The position numbers and the translations under genes were made by a program. DNA of 64,000 nt, taken from NCBI GenBank assembly GCA_012934845.2, contig WNNJ02000732.1:1-64000 (forward strand). Reading direction: 5' to 3'. Below the pieces are notes generated by a model that saw only the letters and a program-made list of their open reading frames with translations, made no database searches and was not told the origin of the DNA. Position 1 is the stretch's first letter, and each line of letters starts with the position of its first letter. The DNA is from Pomphorhynchus laevis. Taxonomy: Eukaryota > Acanthocephala > Palaeacanthocephala > Echinorhynchida > Pomphorhynchidae. Below are positions 44,736-56,280 of this stretch, piece after piece.

Positions 44736-45454
44736 TTATTAAATGCGTTGTATCATTACTGATGAACCATGTCACAAAAACATATTCTTTATCTTCTCAG
44801 AAATGATAATGGCGTTAGCTAAATAAAACCTCGTTTTACAGGCTGCTGCGATTTTCAGCGTTTGAAATATATAAGGGATTCGCAAAATGCTTTTCAATAT
44901 ATTTGCTTTATTTTTACTCTAACATAGCATAGAGATCTTGATTACCTGTGACTTGATTACCCGTCTTTGAGTACTCCTCACCGATAATAAAACATTGTCA
45001 TGAGAGAGTGACGCCCTTCTATTCATAAACCAGTTTATTTCTTTATATTATATTATACTCATGCATTACATTTGTACCAAAAACAATAATAGTAAAAGTA
45101 TTGGAAATAAACAGCTAATAAATCTAATATTAAAAAATATTATAAAATATCTAATATTTTCTATCTTAACTTAAATATTTTATATTTGATTGCAAATATT
45201 TTTATAAGTAAAATGTCTTATACTGGTATAAAGGTAAACAATATAAGAAGCAAGTAGACATTAAAAACTGGGCAGCGTTTTTCTTCTAAAAATCATCGAA
45301 AATTCGACTTTAAACAAAAAATAACGAAGAAGAAAACTAACATGATGTTTTAACACAAATAATAAAGAGAATATTTAAATTAAAAATGAACCTTTCTAAT
45401 ATTCGTTTCCTCGTCGAGCTTAGTCGATTGCAGGAATCAGGAGGACGTGCAGCC
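44736..45454 (-). other. 3' flank and probable 3' UTR of SNAP29
   Basis: No repeats or frames recognised. On the minus strand AATAAA occurs at 45040-45035, about 415 bases past the stop codon, and could serve as a polyadenylation signal; other T-rich alternatives exist. Transcript end not determined. Confidence 0.4.
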
Positions 45455-45621
45455 CTATTTTTTCAGTATTTTTTGAAGAACTTCGCGTTGGGCAGTCATC
45501 TTGCTGTCCACCTTCTCGGATGTATCCTTAATGTCTGTTATGAACGCATTCTGGCGATCTAGTTCATCGCCCATATTTACAGCTAGTCCTTTCAGCCTTG
45601 ACAGATAAGCAGACATGTCAT
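45455..45621 (-). CDS. snap29: SNAP29 exon 3 (coding part)
   Basis: Acceptor GTTATTAG precedes AT, which completes an Asp codon. The exon encodes DMSAYLSRLKGLAVNMGDEL, the Qc SNARE helix, and ends VLQKILKK before a TAG stop (45457-45455). Confidence 0.92.
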
Positions 45622-48600
45622 CTAATAACAGAAATATTTTAAAATCAAATGTATTATGCGTTTGAAAATAATCGAATTGTTTTTTTTCTGATTTTGTTCT
45701 AGAAACATTGTAAAATTTTTAAGATTTAAAAACGATTAGAAAACACTGATCTAGATTTATATTTTAGATTTGGAATTTTGAAGCAGAAATAGGAAACAAA
45801 TTTATTTCTATATTTTGCTAGCTGAATGAATGCATTCTATAGATCTAGTTAATCACTTATATTTACAGCTTAAATAAGAAAAATTAATTGAAAACAAACA
45901 TCAGAAAAAAGTTCAATTTGATTAATAACTATTATTAATCAAATTGTTCTTTTAAAAAATATCAATTTTTAAAAACAGTCGGTGAGAAAATTGTATGTTT
46001 TTGATAATTCCAGAAGTAGCTTGCGAAATTATAAAAGTAAATTAGTATTTGTTGATATTGTCCGGAAATTCCAAATTTGAAGAAAAAATAAAATGAACTA
46101 AAAGTAACATTAACTTGAACTACCGAAAAGGAAAATATTGATGTCCTAAGAATATAAAAGCAGCATCTATGGACGAAATATAATACTTGATTTCTTTTGG
46201 ATAAAGCTAATATTTTTAGAAAGGGTACTTTGGTCAGCTGCATCGTACAGGACAGGGGATATAAAAGCATTTGATGGATGCATCCAAGCTTAAAGTTAAA
46301 AAGGCTATATATAATTGTACGTAATGGGTTATTGGTATGCACGAATTTTAAGTAACGTATCTCGGTGCAATGTTTTGTTTGACATATAAGGCATTTTGGT
46401 TTATTATGAGTGCTTTAAGGATTTGAATTGCGGATTACATGATTAAAAAACGATTTTGAATCTGTTTTAGTTTTTGATAATTTGTCGAAGGCATCTGCTG
46501 TTGAATTTAATTAAAAATATGACGTTTTAATAACCATTTTTATAGAAACTACATTGAAGGATTTTAAGTTTTGGTTCTCGTTGATTATTATATCTAATTA
46601 AAGAAAATGAGATTTTGAAATATCAAAAGAGATTGAAAGGAAGAGAGATTTCATAAGATCAATTACATATACGTGGTTAGTTGACATTAGAAATATTGTA
46701 GCTTTGATATCAATCCGATAGCTTAATTAAGTTTGTGAAATTCTGTTTAAATTGTTTATAATGAGCGTTAAATGTTAGGTTTGTCTAAATTTGGAAGGTT
46801 GATTTAATATTATCTAAAAATAATGTGCAATTGTTGGCCATCGATGTTTTTGGATCCCGTAAGATAACGTGGACTTCAAATACTAATTCTTCTTTAATTC
46901 TTCTTTTGAAATTCCGCACCGAAGCAGAGAAAATTACTTTCAAACGTTTCTTAAAAAATAACTTTCGTCAATTATGGATTTATATTTTATTCTCGTACAG
47001 CGCTCACCTTAACGTCTATTTTACATAATTATATATCCACTAACGTATTAAAACAAAAGGCGAAGGATTTTGTATAAAATAAAAGTCTAATAAAATAGGG
47101 AAATATTCAGCTTAAATATTTCATCATCGTTTTATTATTTTAGAAATATGTTGATACTGATTTATTATTCTAACAAAATGAGAAAAAAAGCAAAAAAAGT
47201 ATTTCGTGATAAAATTGGCATTCGTCAATTTGTTCTCGATGAACACTGTAAAGAGAACTAATTCTACAATGGCCTGAGGCATGTAGTAACATTTCATCAT
47301 TAAAAAGAATAATTACATGATAAGTTTCAACAGTGATTCAAAGTGCACGTTTACTTAGTCCGCGAAAAGGTACTAGAGAAGAATATATACGGAACTAAAT
47401 CTATAACATAGAATTTAGAGAATTCACATATAAGCAGTGATATGATCCACAATAATTGACTATAATTGAAATCACTTAAGACTAGCAAAAATTTGTAATT
47501 TCGTTCAAAAAAGTAAAATTTATAAAACCGGATATATATATTGGAATCAAAATTATATTTTGGCTTTAAAACATTTTTTATATTGAAATTGGTTTATAGT
47601 AATAGTGTACTATTATCTCCAAATTAACAAATTATTTAAGATCCAGCCACAATACTATATAACTTGACCCGCTTCAACCCATATCTTATGATACACGTTC
47701 AAGTATCTGTATTTTGCAGTAATATCTATTTATTAACTTCAACTCTAAACTCTACTAAATAAAGTCACACCATTATAATTTATTTAATGTAGACAATGCC
47801 TTTGATATTGAACAAATAATACGAAAGAAGAACTAATATGAGGTGTAATCAAACTGTTCGTTTTCAAAACAAAGTATTTACAAAAAGAGATAACCTAAAC
47901 AACGTACCTAAATTGCTCTCAATTTCATATTCTCTGGCTGATCCAGACGATTTATTTGGTTGCAAGTTCGACAAAGTGGACGCTGAAGCATGTGATCCGA
48001 TAGCAGAACTATACGCTGATGATTTATCTGCAATATTGCTATTGACAGTATTCAAATCTGATTGAAGATATTTCTCAAGATTCGTGGGCTCCTTACGTAC
48101 TTGTGAGCTATCCTGTTTTTTTCTACTTATTTTGTCTAACAGCTTGGAACCGAATCCCCCAAATGTGCTCTTCAGCGTGTTTATATTCTTTTGAGTTTCC
48201 CCGAGAGTATCACTGGCTTGATGAAGCTTGCGGTCAATGCGTTCGAGTGCTTGTCGTTGTTCCACCAACTCCTACATAAGTTTAAGCGGCGATTGTCGAA
48301 TAAATCATCATTTTTATATAATATTTCAGAAAATCAAAAACGACATTAAAATCCTTAAAGCCTATTAAACGTAAAAAATTATTTAGTTGACTTGGTACTT
48401 ATTGACCCGAATACTTATTATTTCAGATAATGATAATAATGACCATAAAAGCATAAAAGCATATTGACCCGAATACTTATTATTTCAGGAAATATGAAAT
48501 ATATTATTTCAGATAATGATAATAATGACCATAAAAGCATAAAAGCATATTGACCCGAATACTTATTATTTCAGGAAATATGAAATATATGCTTTATTTC

Positions 48601-51600
48601 ATAAAAGCATATTGACCCGAATACTTATTATTTCAGATAATGATAATAATGACCATAAAAGCATAATGAAAGATTTTAATTTAATAGTAAATATTATATA
48701 CATATAATTCATTGAAAATTGAAAGACAAGAATGCGCTAAGACATGATTTTCTGACGTTTCGGCCAAAAGAACTTTTTTAATCCATAAGGCACAAACATC
48801 ATCAAATTTACAGTCAAAACCTGAAAAAATGCATAAAGTTCTCAAATTGAATTGATTTTATGACCAAACATGATCTTTTATATAATTCCTGGATTTCTGA
48901 AAATATGCTCAGGGTTGCACCCTTAGGACCGTCTCTGTATGTAGCTGACCTATTTAATGTCTCTTCTAATTTAAAGCGTGGTTCACATCACTAATATTAC
49001 AGTCAACTATGCAATATTTCATGCAGTCCATAGAGTGATGCTCTATTACATGTTTTATTGCTCCATCATTTATGCTATTCGATCGGTAACGGTACCGCTC
49101 AACATTAAGCCTCCTCGTTAAGCCTAATTTGATTTGACAGACGTATTAGTTATAATGCTCTTCACACTCGTGCTAGTTCAATGACGGCACAAGTCTCGTA
49201 TCGTTTATCTTTGCACGGTTAACACCCATAAAATTGACATTCATGATATATATTGACTAATTTTCATACTCAGTTTGAATCACACTTTTACTTGTACAGA
49301 CTGATTTTGAGTGTTAACTATACGACGAATCTTTGCATGTGTCGAGTTCAGTATTGGATGGTACGGAAGAACTGTTATAATGAGATTTTTATTCTTGCTT
49401 AAATCATTTAGTGTTGACATTAGCGATAAATGACGTGTCATCTTTTTAACTGCGTTAAACTTTAATCTAATCACTGCGAGCTTAACCCCCTCGCTCTTCG
49501 AATTGTTCATGCAATTGATCGAATTGTTCTTCAAATAAGCTTTGCTATGAACATCTATGTCTCATTCTGAGTTCTCATTATATGTCATATTATGTTTGAT
49601 CGATCTTAAATGGAAACTCTTCATCATGAATGGGTATAGGCTTTGAGTCAACTATGAGATACGCTTCGTCTCAGATGGAATGTTCCTATATTTCGTGTGT
49701 GTTTGATCCAACTGCTGTGTCGATAAAAAATATTGGTAGAAACGTAATCAGGCATCTGTTTAATCTTAAAACATATTTTTCTTCATTGAAAAATAAATGT
49801 GCATCAAGTATGCTAATCTATTCGCAAAAGATTATTTTAATTTATTCAATATCTTAAAAATTTATTTAGCCTAACCAATAAAAAATTAATTTGATTTTTT
49901 ATATGATATTAATTCAATAGATTAAATAAGCTTTTAAATCGTATAACACAATATTCCTATTGATATATTACATCTTCGTGAAGAACAATCGGTAAAATGT
50001 TCAACGTCAGCTTCAAATACAATAGCTTCTTTAAGACATAAAACTAATGACAAGTTCTTAGTAACTTGTCATAAGTTTATCCTGTCTTAGTTTATAACTT
50101 GTCTTAGTTTATCGGTGATCCTTTTTCTTCTTTCGTCCATGTGCGCAAAATGACAGGAGGTGTATTTCAAATGCGATTAACTATTCAAACTTAATCCATA
50201 TATAAAACGGGTTGTACTATGCTATATGCAATACCATGTTATTGAAGCTGAAATATCATTCATATTGATATAAGATTAAGTTTAATTAAGAGCCCTTGGC
50301 TCTTAAATTGTTGTAACTAATAATAATTAGAATTAGATACTATGTACAATATAAGTATACTATATACAATATAAGTATACTATATTATACTTATACAATC
50401 AGTTAGCTGATTTGATATGTATATAGTATTTTCAAGGAATGACATATATTATTACAAAATAGAACTTTACAGTCTATATTTATAAAAATTTTATAATAAG
50501 TGAATAGTTAATAAGAAATGGTCTTTAGAAATATATCTATCCTGATCTGTAATTTAGATTTTTAAATATCCAGGAACAATCAGGTATAGTTGAACGACAA
50601 CAAAGTTATTTGCTATTTCGCTAGAAACTACTAGCATCTTCAGAAATTAACATAACAGTGAAAAAGAAAATAATTACATAAATAAAGTTTCTTGTCTGTT
50701 TGAACTTTGATGATAGAATCAATATCGTTGCTTACACTTGTTCATGCAACATTTTTTCATTTTATGTAACATTAAAATGTAACATTTTTTATTTTCACAT
50801 TTTATTATTTTATGCTTTTATTTTGTTTTGCTACAAATATATTTTTTATATAACATAAAATATGTTTGCAATTTATTGTTTAAAATGTTTCGGCTTTTTA
50901 CCCTATTTTGTTATTTTATTTCTTCACTTTTTTGTGTTTTTTGTTATGAATGCATATGTTTTGTATTAAAATAAAAATTTAAAAAAAGTCAATTTTTATT
51001 ATCATAAAAATTGACTTTTATTTTAAATTTCAATTTTATAAATATAAATTATTATAATAAAGCTGACTTAACTTTAAAATTAATATAAACAAAATCCTTT
51101 GATTTTAACAAATGTTTTTACTAACATTTAATAATTTTACGTTTTTAATTTGTTTTGCTCCAAATTTTTATATAAGATAATATGTTCGCAATTTATTGTT
51201 TAAAATTTTTTGGTCTTTCCCTTATTTTGTTAGTTCATTTCTTCATTTTTGCTTTGCATTTTGTTCATGTTGTTCGTTTGATGAATACATATTTTGCACT
51301 TTTGGGAGCCCTCCAGACAAACCAACACACCGGTACGCAACGATTTTGATTCCAGCATCAATGTGCAAACAGACATGAAACTTTATTTATGTGACTTTTT
51401 TCTCTTTCATTTTAATGTTAATTTCTAAAGATGCTAGTAGTTTATAGCGAAATATCAAAATTTTTTTTTGTCATTCAACTATACCTGATTGTTTTCCTGG
51501 ATATTTAAATTTAAAAAATGGTTTTTAAAAATTCATAGTTATTATATAATTTAAATATCTTTAAAATGCATGTCTACTAGAAATATATAAATTTAGAAAT

Positions 51601-53550
51601 TTAACAAAACTTCAACAAACTGAAAGAGTGATTTAAGCTAATCCAGAGTGTCTAGTATTAGCATTCAATGATAGAGACGGTAGTGAAAAGAAGTGGGATA
51701 CTATTTTATACAATAAATCAAATCGCATAAATTGATTGTGTGCATAGTTGTTCCATAAAACAAAAATTATACAATATCCTTGAATAATTAATACATTTAG
51801 TGAATTTCTCAGGAGAGAGTGAGACCATTGAGGTGAATTATGTTAGTCATCATTTAAGCCAGGTGCGGAAGAACAACGATAACAATAACAAGTACCGTTT
51901 TGTCATCACAATGATTCATCAATGTCAGATACCTCCCACTGCTTGATGTTAAGGAGGACTGGCAGACGACACATAGTCCTCCTCTGATTCCTGCAGTGGA
52001 AGGGATCAGGCACTGATGAGTCATTGTGATGACGAAACGGTACTTATTACTGTTATCGTTGTTCTTCCGTGTCTGGTTCTAATGATGACTCACATAATTC
52101 ACGCGGAATGTTCTCACTCTCTCTTAAGAAATATATAAAAAAAGTTAGCCAATATAAATGAAACCTGCGCTGGCATTTGTCAGTGTTTTTGCAAATGATC
52201 CTGTTTGGTGAAGCAGTAGTGCTGTTTTAGCACTTCATGCGGTTATTAGAGTTTTTCTAGTACCTCATACACATCACTCGCATCTGTGCCGTCTTCCACT
52301 CCTCCTCTGCATCAAGCAGTTATTGTGATTACGAAACGGTATTTGTTACTGTTATCGTTATTCTTCCGCGTCTGGTTTAAACGATGACTAGCATAATTCA
52401 CGCATATTGGTCTCATTATCTCTTTAGAAATTCATTAAAAATAAACCGAAATAAACGAGACATGCGCTGGTATTTACCAGTGCTTTTGCTAATGATTATA
52501 TATGGTGAAGCTGTAGTGATGTTGTAGCACTCAATGTGACGTTACCAGATGTCGTTCTGGTATTTATACACATGAATCGTGTCTGTGCCGTCTGCCAGTC
52601 CTCCTCTGCATCCAGCAGTGGGATGGATCTAGCACTGATGAGTTATTGTGATGACGAAACGGTACTTGTTACTGTTATCATTGTTCTTCCGTGTCTGGTT
52701 CTAATGATGATTATCATAATTCACGAGGAATGATCTCACTCTCTCTTTAGAAATTCAATAAAAATAAGCCGATTTAAAAGAAACCTGCGCTGGTATTTAC
52801 CTGTGCTTTTGCTAATGATTCTATATGGTGAAGCTGTAGTGCTGTTGTAGCACTCAATGTGACGTTACCAGAGGTCGTTCTGGTATTTATACACATAAAT
52901 CGTGTATGTTCCGTCTGCCATTCCTCCTCTGCATCCAGCAGTGGGATGGATCTGGCACTGATGAGTTATTGTGATGACGAAACGGTACTTGTTACTGTTA
53001 TCGTTTTTCTTTCAAGTCTGGCTTAAATGATCACTAAATATACTTAGTGTTTACAAATACGAACTCTTACACGATAAGGCTAGATCCCAGGCTAGACAAA
53101 GGTATTTGGAAAAGTACAGCAAAGCAATATAAATGATATTGTCTGGACATGCAAAATTACACGATAAGGCTAGATCTCAGGGTAGACACAAAGTATTTGG
53201 ATAAGTATAACAAAACAATATAAATGCTATTGTCTGGACATGCAAAATTTGATGTGCCTTTTAAATATTGGAAATAATGCGAATACGCTTGAGGAAGTGT
53301 TTGCTTCTCTCGATGAATGCACACCAAGACCACCGTAATATTATTTCGATTTATTATCAATAACAAAATCAGTTTACTTATTTATATACGGTGAAACGCT
53401 TACCACTGCGCTCTGCACTCCGACATCTTCACTCTCGGCAAGCATGTTCATGGCTCGTCTTGTGCTTTCCAGCATACTATCTTCGAGGTTTGCCTTAGCC
53501 ATCTCGACAGCATTCTCGTTATCATCAATTTCAAATGGGTTTCGACTCAT
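45455..53550 (-). CDS. snap29: SNAP29-type Qbc-SNARE (three exons; host gene)
   Basis: The gene encodes a soluble SNARE that supplies two helices (Qb and Qc) to membrane-fusion complexes, in this family at endosomes, autophagosomes and other trafficking steps. Coding exons are 53550-53404, 48271-47908 and 45621-45455, total 225 codons. The start MSRNPFEIDD carries an NPF motif (residues 4-6), the EHD-binding signal of the family. The Qb helix (about 27-88) includes STRRAMNMLAESEDVGVQ and VEQRQALERIDRKL with the zero-layer Gln at 54. A hydrophilic linker of about 80 residues has no Cys, unlike the palmitoylated SNAP25 and like SNAP29. The Qc helix (about 172-225) includes LSRLKGLAVNMGDELDRQN with the zero-layer Gln at 194. 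Both introns start GT and end AG, and the frame is continuous. Human SNAP29 is slightly longer (258 residues). No sign of inactivation. Confidence 0.93.
45622..47907 (-). other. SNAP29 intron 2
   Basis: 2,286 bases, GT at 47907-47906 and AG at 45623-45622. AT-rich; I recognise no transposon or frame inside. An inverted pair (AATTTGATTAATAA / TTATTAATCAAATT) lies at about 45914-45944. Confidence 0.85.
47908..48271 (-). CDS. snap29: SNAP29 exon 2
   Basis: Acceptor TTATGTAG precedes GAGTTGGTG (ELVEQRQALE). The exon holds the rest of the Qb helix, including KNINTLKSTFGGFGSKLL, and the Ser-rich linker. It ends one base into codon 171 (…ESNL, G) before the donor GTACGT (47907-47902). Confidence 0.92.
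48402..48665. repeat. Short tandem repeat in SNAP29 intron 1
   Basis: Four occurrences of TTGACCCGAATACTTATT followed by ATTTCAG, alternating with ATAATGATAATAATGACC and AAAGCATAAAAGCA blocks. Period is about 60-87 bases, with units of two types shuffled. Confidence 0.8.
48740..49560 (-). pseudogene. Penelope-like endonuclease remnant with hammerhead-like end
   Basis: Minus strand. The linker reads IITVLPYHPILNSTHAKIRR (49390-49325), parallel to LPYHPALRNLNREL of the PLE at 18.3 kb. The GIY-YIG endonuclease region is decayed but shows RRLNVERYRYRS and DGAIKHVIEHHSMDC (49110-49020). At 48806-48752 there is TTTGATGATG, then GGCCGAAACGTC, a decayed hammerhead core. It lies in the first intron of SNAP29, antisense-neutral (same strand as the gene). 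Confidence 0.65.
49561..50562. other. AT-rich intron sequence
   Basis: Contains a short tandem repeat of ACAATATAAGTATACTATAT at about 50343-50395 and a CAGTTAGCTGATTTGAT segment (50398-50415) like the PLE terminal sequence near 4129-4145. Otherwise nothing recognised. Confidence 0.45.
50563..51508. mobile_element. Non-autonomous element with ~90-bp inverted termini carrying hammerhead-like cores
   Basis: The left end starts TTTAAATATCCAGGAACAAT and the right end is its inverted copy. Hammerhead-like cores lie in both ends: minus strand 50643-50614 (CTGAAGA, GCTAG-loop-CTAGC, GAAATA) and plus strand 51425-51456 (CTAAAGA, GCTAG-loop-CTATAGC, GAAATATC). The interior is AT-rich and non-coding. 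The foldback at 78-270 is a short relative. It sits inside SNAP29 intron 1. Confidence 0.7.
51509..51839. other. AT-rich intron sequence
   Basis: No recognised feature between the inverted-repeat element and the tandem array. Confidence 0.45.
52013..52042 (+). ncRNA. Hammerhead-like core, array unit 1
   Basis: CTGATGA, a perfect 5-bp stem II GTCAT-TGTG-ATGAC, then GAAACGGTA. No clear stem I is seen. Confidence 0.65.
52635..52664 (+). ncRNA. Hammerhead-like core, array unit 3
   Basis: CTGATGA, GTTAT-TGTG-ATGAC with one G-U pair replacing the C-G of unit 1, then GAAACGGTA. Confidence 0.65.
52958..52987 (+). ncRNA. Hammerhead-like core, array unit 4
   Basis: Same as the unit-3 core. The array ends about 50 bases further on. 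Confidence 0.65.
53068..53249 (+). repeat. Two-copy direct repeat of about 90 bases
   Basis: TACACGATAAGGCTAGATC to GTCTGGACATGCAAAA occurs twice in tandem with a few changes. It lies between the ribozyme array and SNAP29 exon 1. Confidence 0.75.
53404..53550 (-). CDS. snap29: SNAP29 exon 1 (coding part)
   Basis: 49 codons from the ATG at 53550 to ...EDVGVQSAV, phase 0, followed by the donor GTAAGC (53403-53398). The ATG context is GTACCATGA. The 5' UTR extends upstream; a TTTAAAG before the ATG could be a 3' splice or trans-splice acceptor, but this is weak. Confidence 0.92.
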
Positions 53551-54440
53551 GGTACTTTAAACAGTTGTCAAGTCTACACTGCTGTAAAATTGTTAAATGC
53601 CAGGTCAAAATACGAAACAATTAACAGGGGATGTTGCAAAAGTACACACAGCACTCCAAGTAGTTGTATATTAGGTTGCCTTTTTGTTGCAAAATATTTG
53701 GTAATTATGATTTTGAAAATTAAAACGTTCCGCAGTAAGGGCTGTAAAACAGTTTTTTTTTTCTAGAATTAAACCAAGGAACACGTTTCAGATTATTACT
53801 TATAACTTTCATTTAATGTAAAATGGTTATATTGTTAATTAGATACTAAAGAAAAACAACATCAGTAAAAACAAACAAATTATGTATGTATTGCTAGTAT
53901 TTTGCTTTTACATAAACTTCATAAGCATTTCGATATTCAAAAATGATAAACAATAAAAATTAGGAAAATAATATAAATTCTTCCGGATTTTAAATAAAGC
54001 TTTGTAGATATAGTGCTGATCGTTTTGATATTATAATACTAATTTCCAAGTAACAGAATTTCCAAGACTCCACTAAGGGAAACATTATAATTAAAAGAAA
54101 CTGCTTTCAGTCCCTAACAATTGAATGAAAGCGAGCCAATGCCGTCCTACAAGTTGTTAGGAAAATCATAGAACGTAAATCATACTAAGAAGAAAATAAA
54201 TAATATAATCAGATTAAAACATTTCGCTTGATCAGGATTAAATGTTTTATAACAAGATATTGAAAAGGTTTGCAAGCTTTTGTAATATTAAAACATAGTC
54301 AGATTGGAACATTTCGATTAATCGAAAAAAAATCATAAACATTTCGGCGAAATGTTTTATGATAAGAAGTTGAAAAAGGTCTATAACGATAATATTATAA
54401 ATATTCTAGAATTATAATGTAATCAGAAAACTTTAAATTT
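53551..54440. other. Upstream flank of SNAP29
   Basis: This stretch should hold the promoter and 5' UTR of SNAP29. No TATA box or other element can be singled out. A run TTTTTTTTTC at 53753-53763 is the only notable tract. Confidence 0.45.
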
Positions 54441-54970
54441 AGATAACATAAATGTTATCATCGTTTAAAATACCAATCATGACAAAAATAATACTTATAA
54501 TTCGTTCTATAGTAACTTAAATTGTTACTTTGATTAGCTAATTAATAATAAAAGCTTAAATGAATCTAAGATTAAAATTTAGAAAGATTATATTTTTGAT
54601 AAAATTAAAAAATAACAAGCAATTATAAAAGAAAATATAAAATTAACAACTTTATCTTTATATGCAAAACGCTTTATTACGATATACTGATTAAAGAGGT
54701 AAATTATAATGAAGAAAGAAAATAAAAATAACAACAATTATAAAAGGAAAGATAAAATTAATAGAGATATGAAAGTAAAAAATAATATGATCAGATTAAA
54801 GTAAATATATTCCTAAAATAAAGTATAAGTTATTACCGCAATTAGGACGAAATTTTTTTAATTATAATAAAGAATTGAAATCAATACGCAATGATAATAT
54901 TATAAACATTATAGAAACTTAATGCAATTACAAAAGTCTTAATTTTATAAAATAAATGAACATATTGCAC
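54440..54970 (+). pseudogene. Decayed Penelope-like N-terminal fragments
   Basis: Matches the start of the PLE at 2430-2620: TTATAATTCGTTCTATAGTA, then ACTTAAATTGTTACTTTGAT and AAGATTAAAATTTAGAAAGA. The order is repeated in part further on (CAATTATAAAAG(A/G)AA twice), so two fragments are juxtaposed. No frame survives. Confidence 0.6.
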
Positions 54971-55299
54971 TCACAATTTAGAGTTAATTGAAAGCAATAA
55001 ATTAAGGAGACTGCTATCAAAACGGTTTAAATATGGATTAAATAATAATAAGCCATAAGATCTTTATGTAAATCTAAGAAGTTTTTCTAAAGAAATCATG
55101 AATTCAATAAATCAAATATTAATTGAAGACTATGAAAGGTTAAGTTGTATAATAGACAGTTATTGTAATATAAAATACTATAATCGGACAATAAATATTT
55201 TTTTTAAGAATTATTATTATACACACAATATAAGGTTACCCGCAAATGGGTCCGAAATGTTAAATTAAAAATTAATTTTTTAGAACTAATTTAAACTTA
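54971..55299. other. AT-rich spacer, possibly PLE-derived
   Basis: Words such as AATTGAAATCAATACGCA and AAACGGTTTAAATATGG suggest decayed retroelement DNA. Nothing definite. Confidence 0.35.
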
Positions 55300-55620
55300 T
55301 TAAATGTTAGTCCGCGCGTTCCCTCTCGAACTTCTCGGGGCTCGGAGGCACGCGAATGAAGCACGGGCCACTTCAAACGACAACCTGCTTTTAAGGTTTG
55401 ATATTATGTCGGCGTAGCTAGTGAGGCTCAGTCTTGATTTTGCAGTAGCGATTGATTTTATTAAAGATCGAGCGCGATCTCCTAGTCCACCTGACGATGA
55501 TAAGATAAAAGGTACAAACGAACCTTTTTCGACTGTTATCACTCTTTCTTCGTATTTAGAAATCTTCCTGTTCTCGTTGTACTCGAACGAGGACAAGATG
55601 GCTCGATTGGACAATAAATA
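55300..55620 (-). pseudogene. LINE family B C-terminal fragment
   Basis: Minus strand reading NRKISKYEERVITVEKGSFV, PFILSSSGGLGDRARSLIKS and LKSRLSFEVARASFACLRAP. It is the same C-terminal block as at 15.7 and 60.0 kb. Open over 104 codons, but only the 3' end of the element is present. Confidence 0.72.
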
Positions 55621-56280
55621 TTAATAATAACAATAGAAAATATACATTAACAATAAACTTCATTAATAAATGTATAGATAACATACATACAGGTAGACTT
55701 TTAAATAATTCTAAAAGTAAAGAAATAATATGATCAGATTTAAGTAAATATATTCCTAAAATAAGATATAAGCTGTTACCTCAATTAGAACGGAAAATTT
55801 ATTATAATAAAGAATTGAAATCTATATGTAACGATAATTTAAAGGATAAATATATAATATAAAAATGCATCAATCGACGATAATATTGACGAAGAGGAGG
55901 AATACGATGATCAACCGAATGATTATTAGTTATTGAATTTATACTTTGTCATTTGATATTTTTATATTTGATTATAGTCAGTTTGATTTTATTTTTATAA
56001 ATTAAGTTCTTATAACAAACAACTATTGATAAAGCTAGTAATAACTTTGTCTTCATATGCAAAAAGGTTTATTATGATATACTGATGAGAGAAGTTAATT
56101 ATAATGATTTAAATGTAAACGCAACGTATGACAAAGTGATTTTAGTTTAGAAACAATCAAATGCTAATAATGGCAAAATTAAACTTATAATTCGTTATAT
56201 GGTAACTTAAATTGTTACTTTGATTAGCCAATTAGTAATAAAAGTTAAAATGCATCAAGATTAAAATATGGAATGATAAA
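55621..56280 (+). pseudogene. Penelope-like fragments
   Basis: Segments match 2640-2780 (ACTATTGATAAAGCTAGTAA, then CTTCATATGCAAAAAGGTTT at 56020-56140) and, after it, the N-terminal part again (AACTTATAATTCGTTATATG near 56180). No intact frame. Confidence 0.6.

Larger units (their letters stand above)
51840..53035 (+). repeat. Tandem array of ~300-323-base units with hammerhead-like cores
   Basis: Three to four units in plus orientation, preceded by one partial inverted unit (51840-51945, minus). Each unit has AACCTGCGCTGG..TTT..CAGTG, GTAGCACT..ATG, CATC.AGCAGT and a CTTCCGTGTCTGG segment. Core positions are 52013, about 52312 (decayed), 52635 and 52958. Tandem monomers with a hammerhead are known as retrozymes or as PLE-linked repeats in animals. 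No coding sequence. Confidence 0.75.
48272..53403 (-). other. SNAP29 intron 1, invaded by repeats
   Basis: 5,132 bases, GT at 53403-53402 and AG at 48273-48272. It contains a tandem repeat (48402-48665), a PLE remnant (48740-49560), an inverted-repeat element (50563-51508), a hammerhead-like tandem array (51840-53035) and a two-copy repeat (53068-53249). Confidence 0.85.

Noticed and set aside
45962-46342. 126-codon minus-strand open frame in SNAP29 intron 2
   Set aside because: Phe/Ser/Leu-rich reading of AT-rich DNA with no motif, lying between two confirmed exons.
47838-48065. Plus-strand open frame of 75 codons
   Set aside because: It is antisense to SNAP29 exon 2, which has clear homology and splice sites.
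48402-48665. CRISPR-like array
   Set aside because: Repeats and spacers are themselves repeated and irregular, and the DNA is from an animal.
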